A stretch of 64,000 bases of DNA from Prevotella sp. Lineage in GTDB: Bacteria > Bacteroidota > Bacteroidia > Bacteroidales > Dysgonomonadaceae. The stretch spans positions 39,497 to 103,496 of the forward strand of contig JAITVV010000067.1 in NCBI GenBank assembly GCA_031285625.1. Direction: 5' to 3'. Positions 27,701 to 34,205 of the stretch are shown piece after piece. The notes beneath the pieces are model-generated. The model was not told the DNA's origin. It saw nothing but the letters and a program-made list of their open reading frames with translations, and made no database searches. Position 1 is the first letter of the stretch, and each line of letters starts with the position of its first letter. A program made the translations under genes and the position numbers.

Positions 27701-29272
27701 GACTGTACTGTTTTCTTCTATTGCCAATTTCTGGAATCCGGAAAGAATAGCTCTCGAGTCTACAGCTTCTTTGGTATAGAGGTATGAAGAACCCATCAGC
27801 ACTCCCACTTTAGCACCTTTAGCATCCAGTGTGGCAGACATAATAGAAATGAATGCAGAAGAGAAAGCGTCGTGAATTCCACCAGCAAAGAACACACTGA
27901 AGGAAGATAAATTATCTTCTTTCAGTAATCTGTATATCTGCCTTTCCCACAAAACAAAACTGGAAAGAGGACCTATATGTCCTCCACTTTCACGTCCTTC
28001 AAATATAAAGTTTTTCGCATTTTCTTTTAGGAACATATCCAATAATGCCTGTGAAGGCACATGGATAAACGCCTTGATTCCTGCCTTTTCGAAAGGTTTG
28101 GCCAATGAAGGACGACCTCCCGCTATAAGTACTACCGATGGCTTGTACTCCAATATATATTTTGTTTGCTCTTCCCGTTGTTTTGTCGGGATAAAACCAA
28201 GTAACCCCACGCCCCATGTTTTACCTTCAAGTAATCTACTGGATTCTGCTACCAGATTGCGGGCAGCATCACCAGTTGTCATACTCATTGCGATAAATGG
28301 CAGAGCTCCGGCATCTGCAACATTACAAGCAAATTCGGGCACATCACTCACTCTGGCCATTGGCCCTTGAGCTATCGGATACTTAGTGCCCAGATCTTTA
28401 GCTAGCTTGCTGTCAGATTTGATTGTTTGTAATTTTTTAGCTTGTTGTATGTGTCCATATACAGCTTCATGAAAACCTGTAACTAATGCTGACAGGTTTT
28501 TATATTTTTCCACCAGGTCAATAGATATTGCGATATCCTGCCCCATTGGTATGAAATTATTTTTAATTTCGAGACCGCCTAACAAAGGAAGAATATCAGA
28601 GTATTTAGCATTAGCAGGCAATTTAGGAGAGTCATTTCTCTGTAAAACTCTGAAATTATCGATAACAGTAGTTTCACTTCCGCTTAATTTACTAAAAAGA
28701 TTCTTTAGCTCTTTAGCCAAACCACATTCAGGGAATAAGGATATCTGACTATCCATAATAATGCCTTTAGCTCCCAATGCTAGGCATGCAGCTGAAGTAT
28801 GAATTCCTGTCCCTCCCTGCACATATACATTGATGTCTTTGCCAGAACACTTACTGATTATGCTTTGGAAAAGAACAAAAGAAGACTGATCTGCAACCCT
28901 TCCGGCACCTTCATTCCCCTTTACTACAACATTATTCAACCCCTGCCCAATAGCGGACTCAGCTTCATCTAATGAATGTACCTGACAGAACTTCTTAATT
29001 TTTTTCCCGGATGGTACGTCCATCCCAAAAGGAAAAATTACAACATCAACATTTAAGGGTAATTTCAGTTTTGTTGAAGTTTCGTTCACATAACATACCC
29101 CAAAAGGTTTTGTCGTAGATTTTGCTAGAATGTCTAAAGCTTCCTGAGCCTCAGATTCATTCCGTCCAAGATGCAATACAGGATATGCACCCGATTCGAT
29201 TGTTTTTAAAGCTAGTGTCGCGTTTGGTATCTCGAATGGAGATAGAATAAGTAGCTCTTTGTAATGTTGCAT
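21743..29272 (-). CDS. PUFA-synthase-like PKS subunit: ER(PfaD-like)-KS-AT-ACPx3-KR
   Basis: A 2509-residue megasynthase. Residues 1-~560 contain two nitronate-monooxygenase-like TIM-barrel halves, the second with 'AQGPMARVSD' and 'GRESGGHIGP' (427-435). This is the FMN enoyl-reductase type found as PfaD in polyunsaturated fatty acid synthases, here fused at the N-terminus. KS ~646-1090 has Cys836, His971 and His1011. AT ~1185-1500 has 'GQGSQ' and Ser1280 in 'GHSYGEL', the PfaA-type sequence. Three near-identical ACPs carry attachment Ser1701, Ser1828 and Ser1954, each in 'LSIDSIKRM'. KR ~2030-2509 has 'GGAQGI' (2239-2244) and Tyr2421 in 'GQSDYASAN'. No dehydratase is in this chain; that activity is in the next gene. 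It is preceded by a 155-bp leader with three spaced direct repeats. Confidence 0.93.
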   Translation of the reverse strand: MQHYKELLILSPFEIPNATLALKTIESGAYPVLHLGRNESEAQEALDILAKSTTKPFGVCYVNETSTKLKLPLNVDVVIFPFGMDVPSGKKIKKFCQVHSLDEAESAIGQGLNNVVVKGNEGAGRVADQSSFVLFQSIISKCSGKDINVYVQGGTGIHTSAACLALGAKGIIMDSQISLFPECGLAKELKNLFSKLSGSETTVIDNFRVLQRNDSPKLPANAKYSDILPLLGGLEIKNNFIPMGQDIAISIDLVEKYKNLSALVTGFHEAVYGHIQQAKKLQTIKSDSKLAKDLGTKYPIAQGPMARVSDVPEFACNVADAGALPFIAMSMTTGDAARNLVAESSRLLEGKTWGVGLLGFIPTKQREEQTKYILEYKPSVVLIAGGRPSLAKPFEKAGIKAFIHVPSQALLDMFLKENAKNFIFEGRESGGHIGPLSSFVLWERQIYRLLKEDNLSSFSVFFAGGIHDAFSSAFISIMSATLDAKGAKVGVLMGSSYLYTKEAVDSRAILSGFQKLAIEENSTVILQAAPGQETQSLKSPFTEHFEKEKEKLQEQNLDSKEVWVRLEELNLGRSRIATKGIERIGTDLVKLGEEEQKEKGLYMIGQVAALNQKVLTLDELHKHVAIDNNELLTQLPDISLPVSQAEPLDVAIVGISGIFPDAHNIEEYWRNIVLGKDCISEVPDSRWNKDLYYDPNTTDTDKVVSKWGGFIPTIDFDPLEFGMTPQSLASIEPTQLLSLLVAKQALTDAGYGNLGEVDLENTSVIFGAEGSTELAASYGFRGYAKQALGELPDELKNSLPRLNEDSFAGVLSNVISGRIANRLNLGGRNYTVDAACASSLAALDLGCQELSSNRSDMVLLGGTDLHNGINDFLMFSCTHALSRKGYSASFDADSDGIALGEGIGVLVMKRLADAERDGNKIYAVIKGVGGSSDGKSLGLTAPNRNGQIKALQRAYQSAGILPSQVEMIEAHGTGTVVGDRTELRALTDMFLESGAIKGQSLLGSVKTQIGHAKCAAGIAGVIKTALSIYYRVQPPTLHLNKPNPYYDKDSSPFVFNTHSGYWDSERRIAGVSAFGFGGTNFHVVMENHKNSEVPSCSLPLWPSELFVFRGDSLSEAKQQLQKVKDVLGYNDKISIKDIAYSLAVYSKKEIQLSIVASDSSELLKKIDTALAGKEEYGIYPKNAKDGKVAFMFSGQGSQRVNMARDMFVAFPAMRRLLAKHKEYEKILFPYATFDEQTRKEQQKVITDTRNAQPLLGIVDFAFAEFLKSLGIVPDMVAGHSYGELPALCFAGAFDAEELVSLSRKRALSILDAVEEDKGKMIAVSLPEAEVNALLEGETEVWAVNFNSHKQIVLAGSTEGVNAFMQKLSKKNIAYKELNVACAFHSPLLHKSKDLYADVLKTVDFKKLSLPVWSNTTAEYYPAKGQEIKDRLSEHLIKPVLFTKQVENMYNDGARVFLEVGPGRVLTGLVQSILGDKVSAFETENKSFNGVSFILHSIAKYLSTGKFVDIDKLFDKRNATIIDIDKPEQYKKSPIIWHVNGHNAVPANGKMPSTGAYPITQPIMNLKEMYNNPNNNSVSGSSSSDQVVLEYLNSMRMMLQSQRDVMLGYLGHTPANNISAPIQTIPVQQVLPVAPAPQVQQSQPQPVVMPVAALQPVASATSAVSIEDIKALLLETVSEKTGYPIDMLGLELDLEADLSIDSIKRMEVIGALREKLNISGSMEDAEDTIEKLASVKTLNGLIEWIEDLAKSSMSQAQPQMQSAGSVMQVNMPVAVQPVAAPIASTPAPAAVSMEDIKTLLLETVSEKTGYPIEMLGLELDLEADLSIDSIKRMEVIGALREKLNISGSMEDAEDTIEKLASVKTLNGLIEWIEDLAKAGQEQASAPVQQQGTTPVMQSAQSMPVATQPVVATAPAAVSMEDIKALLLETVSEKTGYPTDMLGLDLDLEADLSIDSIKRMEIIGSLRDKLNISGSIEDAEDTIEKLASVKTLNGLIDWIEELANGSKSEETPAQLPSQSQPQQAAVTTSKTIADDLIRMSFELEEKILNSEKILIDGKHFALTDDGGEYAESVKAVMELNGATVDLIKGDEDLTQYDGLVILNSSASPRKYSIKEVFNMIKNVDLAKIKWVYTFSDILGNIKATEGISKMKEIQGFPGLIKSLAHEFPAINFRAVVSHSVFDKASLAQIVVDELLTRDATYIEIIYKDEKRYFTNPKPVELTPNGGSHLALDKDSVVVVFGGAQGITPELVSELSKEYPCNYILVGRSEAPTPEFDKYKSLDSKDKIRKYLISEENMRSPGEIEKKVQKIFKANQINENVAKIEKTGGKVTYVSLDIKNEQALRDFIKKTYETYGRIDGIFHAAGLLDDKLFIHKTFDSFEQVYSTKVTPLHVLLDELHPDLKLFVMFSSVASSYGNKGQSDYASANSVFDHIASALNEKMDARILTINWGPWKGTGMVSDTLEAEFKKRGVSLIPLKEGAEYFVNELKYGKENHVLVMGGAEDVKGFLNI
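23270..24286 (-). repeat. Three tandem ACP-coding repeats
   Basis: Three ~258-bp units at 24029-24286, 23648-23905 and 23270-23527, with start-to-start spacings of 381 and 378 bp. Each encodes an 86-residue ACP nearly identical to the others, joined by Pro/Gln/Ala/Val-rich linkers. Tandem identical ACPs are a hallmark of PUFA synthases, where copy number scales output. The DNA identity makes the array prone to copy-number change by recombination and to assembly collapse. Confidence 0.92.
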
Positions 29273-29427
29273 TTTTAATACTGTATAATATTATTGTTGT
29301 TTATGTTGTCTTATCCTCGGATAATAAAATCCAGGACCTATTTGTTGTCTTAGTGTTATCTATTTTTATCTATTACGTGTGTTCGTTGTCTTATGTCTAT
29401 TGATTTCCTTATATCAAAAATTGTCAA
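29273..29427 (-). promoter_or_regulatory. Leader region of the PKS operon with three GTTGTCTTA direct repeats
   Basis: A 155-bp gap between the MATE gene and the large PKS gene. GTTGTCTTA occurs at 29305-29313, 29344-29352 and 29385-29393, that is 39 and 41 bp apart. No TAnnTTTG box was found on the minus strand here. Either the operon is read through from the MATE gene or an atypical promoter or regulator is used. The repeats are candidate regulator sites. Confidence 0.45.
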
Positions 29428-30795
29428 TTATGTTAGTGTTACTGCATATGTATTTTTGTTAAATTTGCGTATTTGCCATATATATAATACAACGGCTAAT
29501 ACCGTTGACAAGAAATCAGATAAAGGTATTGAGGCCCAGACTCCATCCAGTTCGAAAAAATACGACAGGATAAATAGAGATGGAACTAAAATAAGAAATT
29601 GCCGTGTCAAGCTTAGAAATACTGATTTGACAGGCATTCCAATAGATTGAAAAAAGTTTGATATCACCATTTGAATCCCGCTTAAAGGGAGCATAATAGT
29701 CAAAATCTTTAATGCCCGCGCAGCCTCTCTTGCTAATGCCTCAGAAGGGTTAAAAGGGCGAACTATTATATTCGAGAAAAATATTCCGCAAACCAAACCC
29801 ACAATCCCGATGCCAATTCCTGCCTTGATGGCCTGATTTACTGTAGAAGCAACCCTGTCGAACCTCTTGGCTCCAAAATTGTATCCCACTATCGGTTGCA
29901 TACCTTGTGTCAATCCTACTATTATAAGTATTATAACCAATGTCAACCTGCTTGCAATAGTATAAGCTTCTATAGCAATACTATCTCCATATATTCTAAG
30001 ACGATTATTAATAAAAAAAACTACAACTGAGGCGGCAAGTTGCATAATAAATGGAGAAAATCCAATGCTTACAATAGCCCAAATAATCTTTTTATCAGGA
30101 CTTATTTTATTCTTATAAAATCTCAATGTACTATTTTGATCCAGAAAATGATACATTATTGGGATCAGGGTAACAAGTGTGGATATCGATGTAGCAACTG
30201 CAGCTCCTTTCATTCCCCATTTGAGAACAAAGATAAATACCGGTGCTAATAGAATATTCGTAATAACGCCCAGAAGCATTGTATACATTGCTTTTTTAGG
30301 ATATCCTGAGGCACGCATAATACTACTTAATGTGTAACTCAAGTTCAAGAAAAGGTTACATGGCAAATAATAGAGGAGAAACTCATGGGCAAAGTGATAA
30401 GTTTCATTGGTTGCTCCGATAGCTAACAATATGGATTCCAGAAAGAGATAAACAAAAAGGATTGACACCCCTGTTAATAAAACGACTAAAAAGAAAGCGT
30501 TTCCTAAAACCCTCTCGGCCTCATCCTTTAGCCCCATCCCCATATAGATGGAAATACGGCTGGCAGCACCTGTACCAACAAACAACCCCAAGGCTGTAAA
30601 AAGCGTCATAACAGGAAGAACAATTCCAAGCCCACCAATGGCATGATCGCCCAAACCGGGGCCATGCCCTATATATATACTATCTATTGTATTATAAATA
30701 GCAACAACCAGGGAGCCTACAATCGCCGGAATAGAATATTCCCAGAGGAGTTTTGTAGTTTGTTCAGTTTCTAATCTATTTAGTCTAGATTCCAT
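29428..30795 (-). CDS. MATE family multidrug/lipid exporter
   Basis: A 455-residue inner-membrane protein with about 12 membrane segments. It has the MATE features 'PAIVGSLVVAIYNTIDSIYIG' in TM1 (split by an intact charged-free helix), 'GLGIVLPVMTL' in TM2, a repeat of the same pattern in the second half ('SPFIMQLAASVVVFFINNRL'), and 'QGMQPIVGYNFGAKRF'. MATE proteins export organic cations or amphipaths by Na+ or H+ antiport; some flip lipids. It is the first gene on the minus strand before the PKS subunits, 155 bp upstream. It may export the product or be an independent resistance gene facing the MarR regulator. A -7 box TACATTTG lies at 30952-30959, giving a leader of about 150 nt. Confidence 0.9.
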   Translation of the reverse strand: MESRLNRLETEQTTKLLWEYSIPAIVGSLVVAIYNTIDSIYIGHGPGLGDHAIGGLGIVLPVMTLFTALGLFVGTGAASRISIYMGMGLKDEAERVLGNAFFLVVLLTGVSILFVYLFLESILLAIGATNETYHFAHEFLLYYLPCNLFLNLSYTLSSIMRASGYPKKAMYTMLLGVITNILLAPVFIFVLKWGMKGAAVATSISTLVTLIPIMYHFLDQNSTLRFYKNKISPDKKIIWAIVSIGFSPFIMQLAASVVVFFINNRLRIYGDSIAIEAYTIASRLTLVIILIIVGLTQGMQPIVGYNFGAKRFDRVASTVNQAIKAGIGIGIVGLVCGIFFSNIIVRPFNPSEALAREAARALKILTIMLPLSGIQMVISNFFQSIGMPVKSVFLSLTRQFLILVPSLFILSYFFELDGVWASIPLSDFLSTVLAVVLYIWQIRKFNKNTYAVTLT

Positions 30796-31108
30796 AAATT
30801 AATCTAGCTACAAATAAAGAAATCCGCCATCAATCTATAAAAATATTTATAGTTGATCAAGCAAGACTTCGGCATACTGTAACTTTTGTAAAATAAGGCA
30901 CTTACATCAAAAATAAGCAAAGCTTGTCATCAATATCTTGTTTCCTAGGTGCAAATGTAAACAAAATATATCTTATATAAAAAAATATATATTCAAATTC
31001 TTGGCTATTGAAGCGATTTACTAATAGCCAGCACATTATTTTTCACAAAGCTTGAACAAACTATTGACTAATCAATAATTATTTATACTTTTGTAAAAAT
31101 AATTATAT
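30796..31108. promoter_or_regulatory. Divergent MATE / MarR intergenic region
   Basis: 313 bp, very AT-rich. The minus strand has a perfect -7 box TACATTTG (30952-30959) for the MATE gene, but no clear -33 box. A perfect TTGATCAA palindrome lies in its leader at 30853-30860. The plus-strand marR promoter occupies the right end and is listed separately. I see no gene in this stretch. Confidence 0.5.
31064..31093 (+). promoter_or_regulatory. marR promoter overlapping an operator-like palindrome
   Basis: -7 box TACTTTTG (31086-31093) fits TAnnTTTG exactly. A TTG at 31064-31066 is 19 bp upstream and serves as -33. The imperfect palindrome TTGACTAATCAA (31064-31075, 10 of 12 bases symmetric) overlaps that -33 element, as expected for autorepression by MarR. 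A second identical copy precedes the next gene. Confidence 0.65.
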
Positions 31109-31534
31109 ATGAATAAATTGTATTCGTTGGGATTTCTACTAAACAGAGCCTCATTTTCTTTAGCTAAAGCCTTAAATTCCGAATTCAAAAGACATAATAT
31201 AGATCTACCCCATTCTCAATTTATAGTCTTAAGATGTCTCTACTACAAAGATGCATTAAGCCAGCACGATCTGGCAACTCTTTTATGTAAAGATGCAGCT
31301 GCTATAAAACGGACAATTGATAATCTGGAAACAAAAGGACTCGTTACTAGAAAACAAGTCTCACAAAGACAGAATTCTGTACTGATAACAGAAAAAGGCA
31401 AATTACTAATTCCTTATGCTATTGAACATGGCGAATCTATAATAAAAAAAGTACTGGGACCCGCTACAAATATGGAGACAGAAGCATTGTATAAACTTCT
31501 GGATAAAATATACAACAATGCCGAAAAAATATAA
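31109..31534 (+). CDS. MarR family transcriptional regulator
   Basis: A 141-residue winged-helix regulator. The DNA-binding part reads 'LSQHDLATLLCKDAAAIKRTIDNLETKGLVTRKQ', then the wing 'RQNSVLITEKGKLLIPYA', standard for MarR. MarR proteins are usually ligand-relieved repressors of an adjacent transport or modification gene and of themselves. The same TTGACTAATCAA site stands before this gene and before the following membrane protein gene, pointing to both as targets. It is divergent from the MATE exporter, so control of that gene, and through it perhaps the PKS cluster, is plausible but no matching site is present on that side. Confidence 0.93.
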   Translation: MNKLYSLGFLLNRASFSLAKALNSEFKRHNIDLPHSQFIVLRCLYYKDALSQHDLATLLCKDAAAIKRTIDNLETKGLVTRKQVSQRQNSVLITEKGKLLIPYAIEHGESIIKKVLGPATNMETEALYKLLDKIYNNAEKI

Positions 31535-31554
31535 TATTTTTTTTGCACAAGCAA

Positions 31555-31566
31555 TTGACTAATCAA
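31555..31566. promoter_or_regulatory. Second TTGACTAATCAA operator-like site
   Basis: Identical 12-bp copy of the site at 31064-31075, within a shared 15-bp ATTGACTAATCAATA. It lies in the 43-bp gap between marR and the membrane protein gene, 11 bp before that ATG. Probably a second MarR binding site. Confidence 0.6.
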
Positions 31567-31577
31567 TAAATACTATA

Positions 31578-32075
31578 ATGAAAAAATTTGGAGCAACAGG
31601 AATGAAAATTTTGAAAACATTGCATCTGATATTTGTAATGTTATGGACGGTAGGTGTGATTGCCATGGCAATCTTATTGCTGATGAAAGCTCAATCGGGA
31701 GATGAATTGTTTATGAAATACAAAGCCGTTCGTTTCATTGATGACCTGATCGTAATTCCTACTGCTACTATCACCGTATTAATAGGAATATTATATGGAA
31801 TAAAAAGTAATTGGGGATTTTTTAAACATAAATGGATCACTGTAAAATGGATCGTTAGTATAATCGTAATTGTTGTAGGCACTTTCTATCTTAGCCCTAT
31901 GTTGGATGCTAACCTTGAATTGAGTGATACTCAACGTAATTTAGCCATGAGTAATGCGGAAATGATTAGCCGCGAGAATCAGATATTCTATTGCGGTTGC
32001 ATTTCATCTATAACACTTATACTACTGGTGATTATATCTGTATTCAAACCATGGAAAGCAAAAAAGAAAGTTTAA
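31578..32075 (+). CDS. Small four-helix integral membrane protein (DUF2269-like)
   Basis: 165 residues with four hydrophobic segments, around 12-32, 53-72, 85-105 and 135-155. Features include 'LKTLHLIFVMLWTVGVIAM' at the N-terminus and 'WGFFKHKWITVKWIVS' in the middle. The layout resembles the DUF2269 group of predicted membrane proteins, but I name that family only tentatively. The function is unknown. It follows marR by 43 bp and carries the same operator-like motif just upstream, so it is probably the direct target of that regulator. A His-rich first helix and the Cys pair 'FYCGC' could bind a metal or heme. That is speculation. Confidence 0.75.
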   Translation: MKKFGATGMKILKTLHLIFVMLWTVGVIAMAILLLMKAQSGDELFMKYKAVRFIDDLIVIPTATITVLIGILYGIKSNWGFFKHKWITVKWIVSIIVIVVGTFYLSPMLDANLELSDTQRNLAMSNAEMISRENQIFYCGCISSITLILLVIISVFKPWKAKKKV

Positions 32076-32089
32076 TCTCTATTTAGCAA

Positions 32090-32689
32090 TTACAGGTTTC
32101 TTACATGCCGCATTAGCTCCTCTTTAATTATAGTGATTCTCAGATTAATGATTTTATCAGCCTCCTGAAATTCCTCATTATCATCCAACCTTTTATGGCG
32201 ACGGACAAATTCATCGAGGCTACTTGAATCAGAATAACCATCAAAAATAATATCCTTTGCATCTTTTGCTTTCCTTATGGTATTGGCTGTATCTATCAGA
32301 GATGGGATAAGCAACATTATGTCAATAACAGTATTCAAATAGTTGAAATCCAACGAACGTCCAAAATCATCCGTTTCGATGATCCTTAGCCACTGATAAA
32401 TAAGACTGACTCTCTCTTTTGTTACACCATTAATAGGTTTGTAATTTCTATCATAAATAGCTTCTCTTATAGCAGAGACTGTTCTGTTGAAATCATACTT
32501 TTCAATCTCATAGTACTCATTAGCCATTTTTTCATCACAACCGGTGATATCCTGTATTTCATTTAATGACTTGGCTTTGAACAGGTAAATACATTTCTCT
32601 ACATCACCTTTATTCTCCATCAGGAGTTGCTTGGCTTCACCTATTGGAATTGGTAATACTTTTCTTAATTCCTTTATCTTGTCTATCAT
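32090..32689 (-). CDS. Hypothetical protein with two UBA-like motifs
   Basis: 199 residues when started at ATG 32689 ('MIDKIKELR'). A longer frame reaches 32752, but a -7 box (TATCTTTG, minus strand, 32704-32711) lies inside that extension, so the shorter start is chosen. Residues ~2-38 (IKELRKVLPIPIGEAKQLLMEN...GDVEKCIYLF) look like the EF-Ts N-terminal UBA-type three-helix fold. A second similar stretch follows ('ITGCDEKMANEYYEIEKYDFNRTVSAI'). The rest is charged and helical, with no recognised domain. Soluble. Its stop lies 14 bp from the end of the convergent membrane protein gene. A protein-protein interaction role is the most one can infer. Confidence 0.72.
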   Translation of the reverse strand: MIDKIKELRKVLPIPIGEAKQLLMENKGDVEKCIYLFKAKSLNEIQDITGCDEKMANEYYEIEKYDFNRTVSAIREAIYDRNYKPINGVTKERVSLIYQWLRIIETDDFGRSLDFNYLNTVIDIMLLIPSLIDTANTIRKAKDAKDIIFDGYSDSSSLDEFVRRHKRLDDNEEFQEADKIINLRITIIKEELMRHVRNL

Positions 32690-32757
32690 TGTTCTTTTTT
32701 CAACAAAGATAATGAAACAATAAATTATTATCTTTACATACACTAAAAACAACCTGT

Positions 32758-33513
32758 ATGAATTCTCAATTTGACATACTCTCGGCTATTTATAATGATA
32801 CAAAGGATAGTAAATATGACTTTGCAGTATTACCCTGGGGCGCAACCGAACCTCACAACTATCATTTACCATACATGACTGACTGTTATTTAGCTCACGA
32901 TATTTCTGTAGACTCAGTTATCAAAGCATACGATCAGGCAGGAGTTAAAGGTATGGTTTTACCAGTTATTCCTTTAGGTTCTCAAAATCCAGGACAACGC
33001 GAACAACCGTTTTGTCTGCATACACGTTACGAAACACAAAAAGCTATACTAACAGATATTGTAGCATCCCTCAGTTATCAGGGTATATCTAAACTTATAA
33101 TTGTAAACGGGCATGGAGGAAATAATTTTATAAATATGATCAGAGATCTGGCCGTTGATTATCCGGATTTCCTAGTCGTCATAAGTAATCTATTTGCTAT
33201 TATTCCTCAAGCAGACTACTTTGAAGAAAAAGATGATCATGCAGGTGAGATGGAGACTTCAGTTATGATGCACTATCACCCTGAACTGGTAAAGTTATCA
33301 TTAGCCGGAGATGGAATATATACACCATTCAAGGCAGAGACTCTCCGCACTGGCATAGGATGGACCCCTCGAAACTGGATGAAAGTATCTCAGGATACGG
33401 GAGTAGGAAACCCAAAAAAATCATCTGCAGAAAAGGGCAAAGCTTATGCAGAAGCTCTTACTCAAAAAATAGCAAAACTATTTATTGAGTTGGTAAAAGA
33501 GGATATATACTAA
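32758..33513 (+). CDS. Creatininase family protein (metal-dependent amidohydrolase)
   Basis: 251 residues, matching the creatininase/creatinine amidohydrolase family in length. The metal-binding set is visible: Glu in 'PWGATEPHNYHLPY' with its following His, Asp in 'TDCYLAHD', His in 'VNGHGGN', and Glu in 'HAGEMETS'. Family members cleave cyclic amides or C-N bonds in creatinine, cofactor biosynthesis (MftE) and FAPy deformylation, so the substrate cannot be assigned. It is divergent from the UBA-like gene and overlaps the convergent lipoprotein gene by 4 bp at its end. Nothing adjacent suggests a mycofactocin locus. Confidence 0.9.
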   Translation: MNSQFDILSAIYNDTKDSKYDFAVLPWGATEPHNYHLPYMTDCYLAHDISVDSVIKAYDQAGVKGMVLPVIPLGSQNPGQREQPFCLHTRYETQKAILTDIVASLSYQGISKLIIVNGHGGNNFINMIRDLAVDYPDFLVVISNLFAIIPQADYFEEKDDHAGEMETSVMMHYHPELVKLSLAGDGIYTPFKAETLRTGIGWTPRNWMKVSQDTGVGNPKKSSAEKGKAYAEALTQKIAKLFIELVKEDIY

Positions 33514-34115
33514 TATTTTATATTCAGAAAATCATTATAAGTACTGAGTGTCTCGTATTTCCCAACACCGGAAATATCCAATATCTTAGCAGACTCTATA
33601 AGCTCCCACTCATTACTGATTAGCTTATATATTTGCATCTCGTACGGAATACTCACGCTATATTCGGGTTTTACAGATGTTGCATCTTTTTGAAGACAAT
33701 AATAAGGAACATAGCGGCCAATAATACAGAAGTCCTGGATCTTCATTTCCTCACGTATTATCTGATTTATTTTCTTCAAAGATTCTTCACTATAATACTC
33801 TGTCCCATCCGGCTCTGTAGAGAGTTGTATACTATTCTTTTTATCAAAATCCTGATACTTATCACGAATGTCTCTCGTTTTAGGAATATACAGTATTGAG
33901 TATTGCCCCTCATTTTCTTTTACATATGTAGAAAAAGGGATATCCATCAATGGATTCACAGACAATTCACGATGTATATCGAAACCCGCTATTACTTCTT
34001 CTTGCGCCAGCATCTTAAGTTCCTTGATATTCACATCCGGACTTTTCTTATTTTCCTTATTGCATGAAAACATCAGAAGGGCAAGCAAGATGAATAAATT
34101 AATTTTTATAGCCAT
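33510..34115 (-). CDS. Hypothetical lipoprotein
   Basis: 201 residues. The start is placed at ATG 34115; one codon further up is a TTG. A clear lipoprotein signal, 'FILLALLMFSC', is followed by 'NKENKK'. The mature part is mixed alpha/beta with no motif I recognise. It contains several Tyr/Glu-rich stretches such as 'TEYYSEESLKKINQII'. The 4-bp tail overlap with creatininase is convergent, so no operon link is implied. A -7 box (TAAATTTG, minus strand, 34156-34163) lies 41 bp upstream. Confidence 0.75.
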   Translation of the reverse strand: MAIKINLFILLALLMFSCNKENKKSPDVNIKELKMLAQEEVIAGFDIHRELSVNPLMDIPFSTYVKENEGQYSILYIPKTRDIRDKYQDFDKKNSIQLSTEPDGTEYYSEESLKKINQIIREEMKIQDFCIIGRYVPYYCLQKDATSVKPEYSVSIPYEMQIYKLISNEWELIESAKILDISGVGKYETLSTYNDFLNIKY

Positions 34116-34205
34116 CAAATCTATATTTAGTTAAATCTTATTTCAACAGGAAAGACAAATTTAATATATTTACAGTTATAACTGCAAAATCTAACAAATA
34201 ATGCC

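Noticed and set aside
11412-30795. Straight assignment as a polyunsaturated fatty acid (EPA/DHA) synthase
   Set aside because: No PfaC-type KS-CLF-DH-DH subunit is present, both KS domains keep catalytic Cys, and glycosyltransferases are embedded in the operon.
32758-33513. MftE role (mycofactocin maturation) for the creatininase-family protein
   Set aside because: No MftA, MftB or radical-SAM MftC gene nearby; only the family can be assigned.
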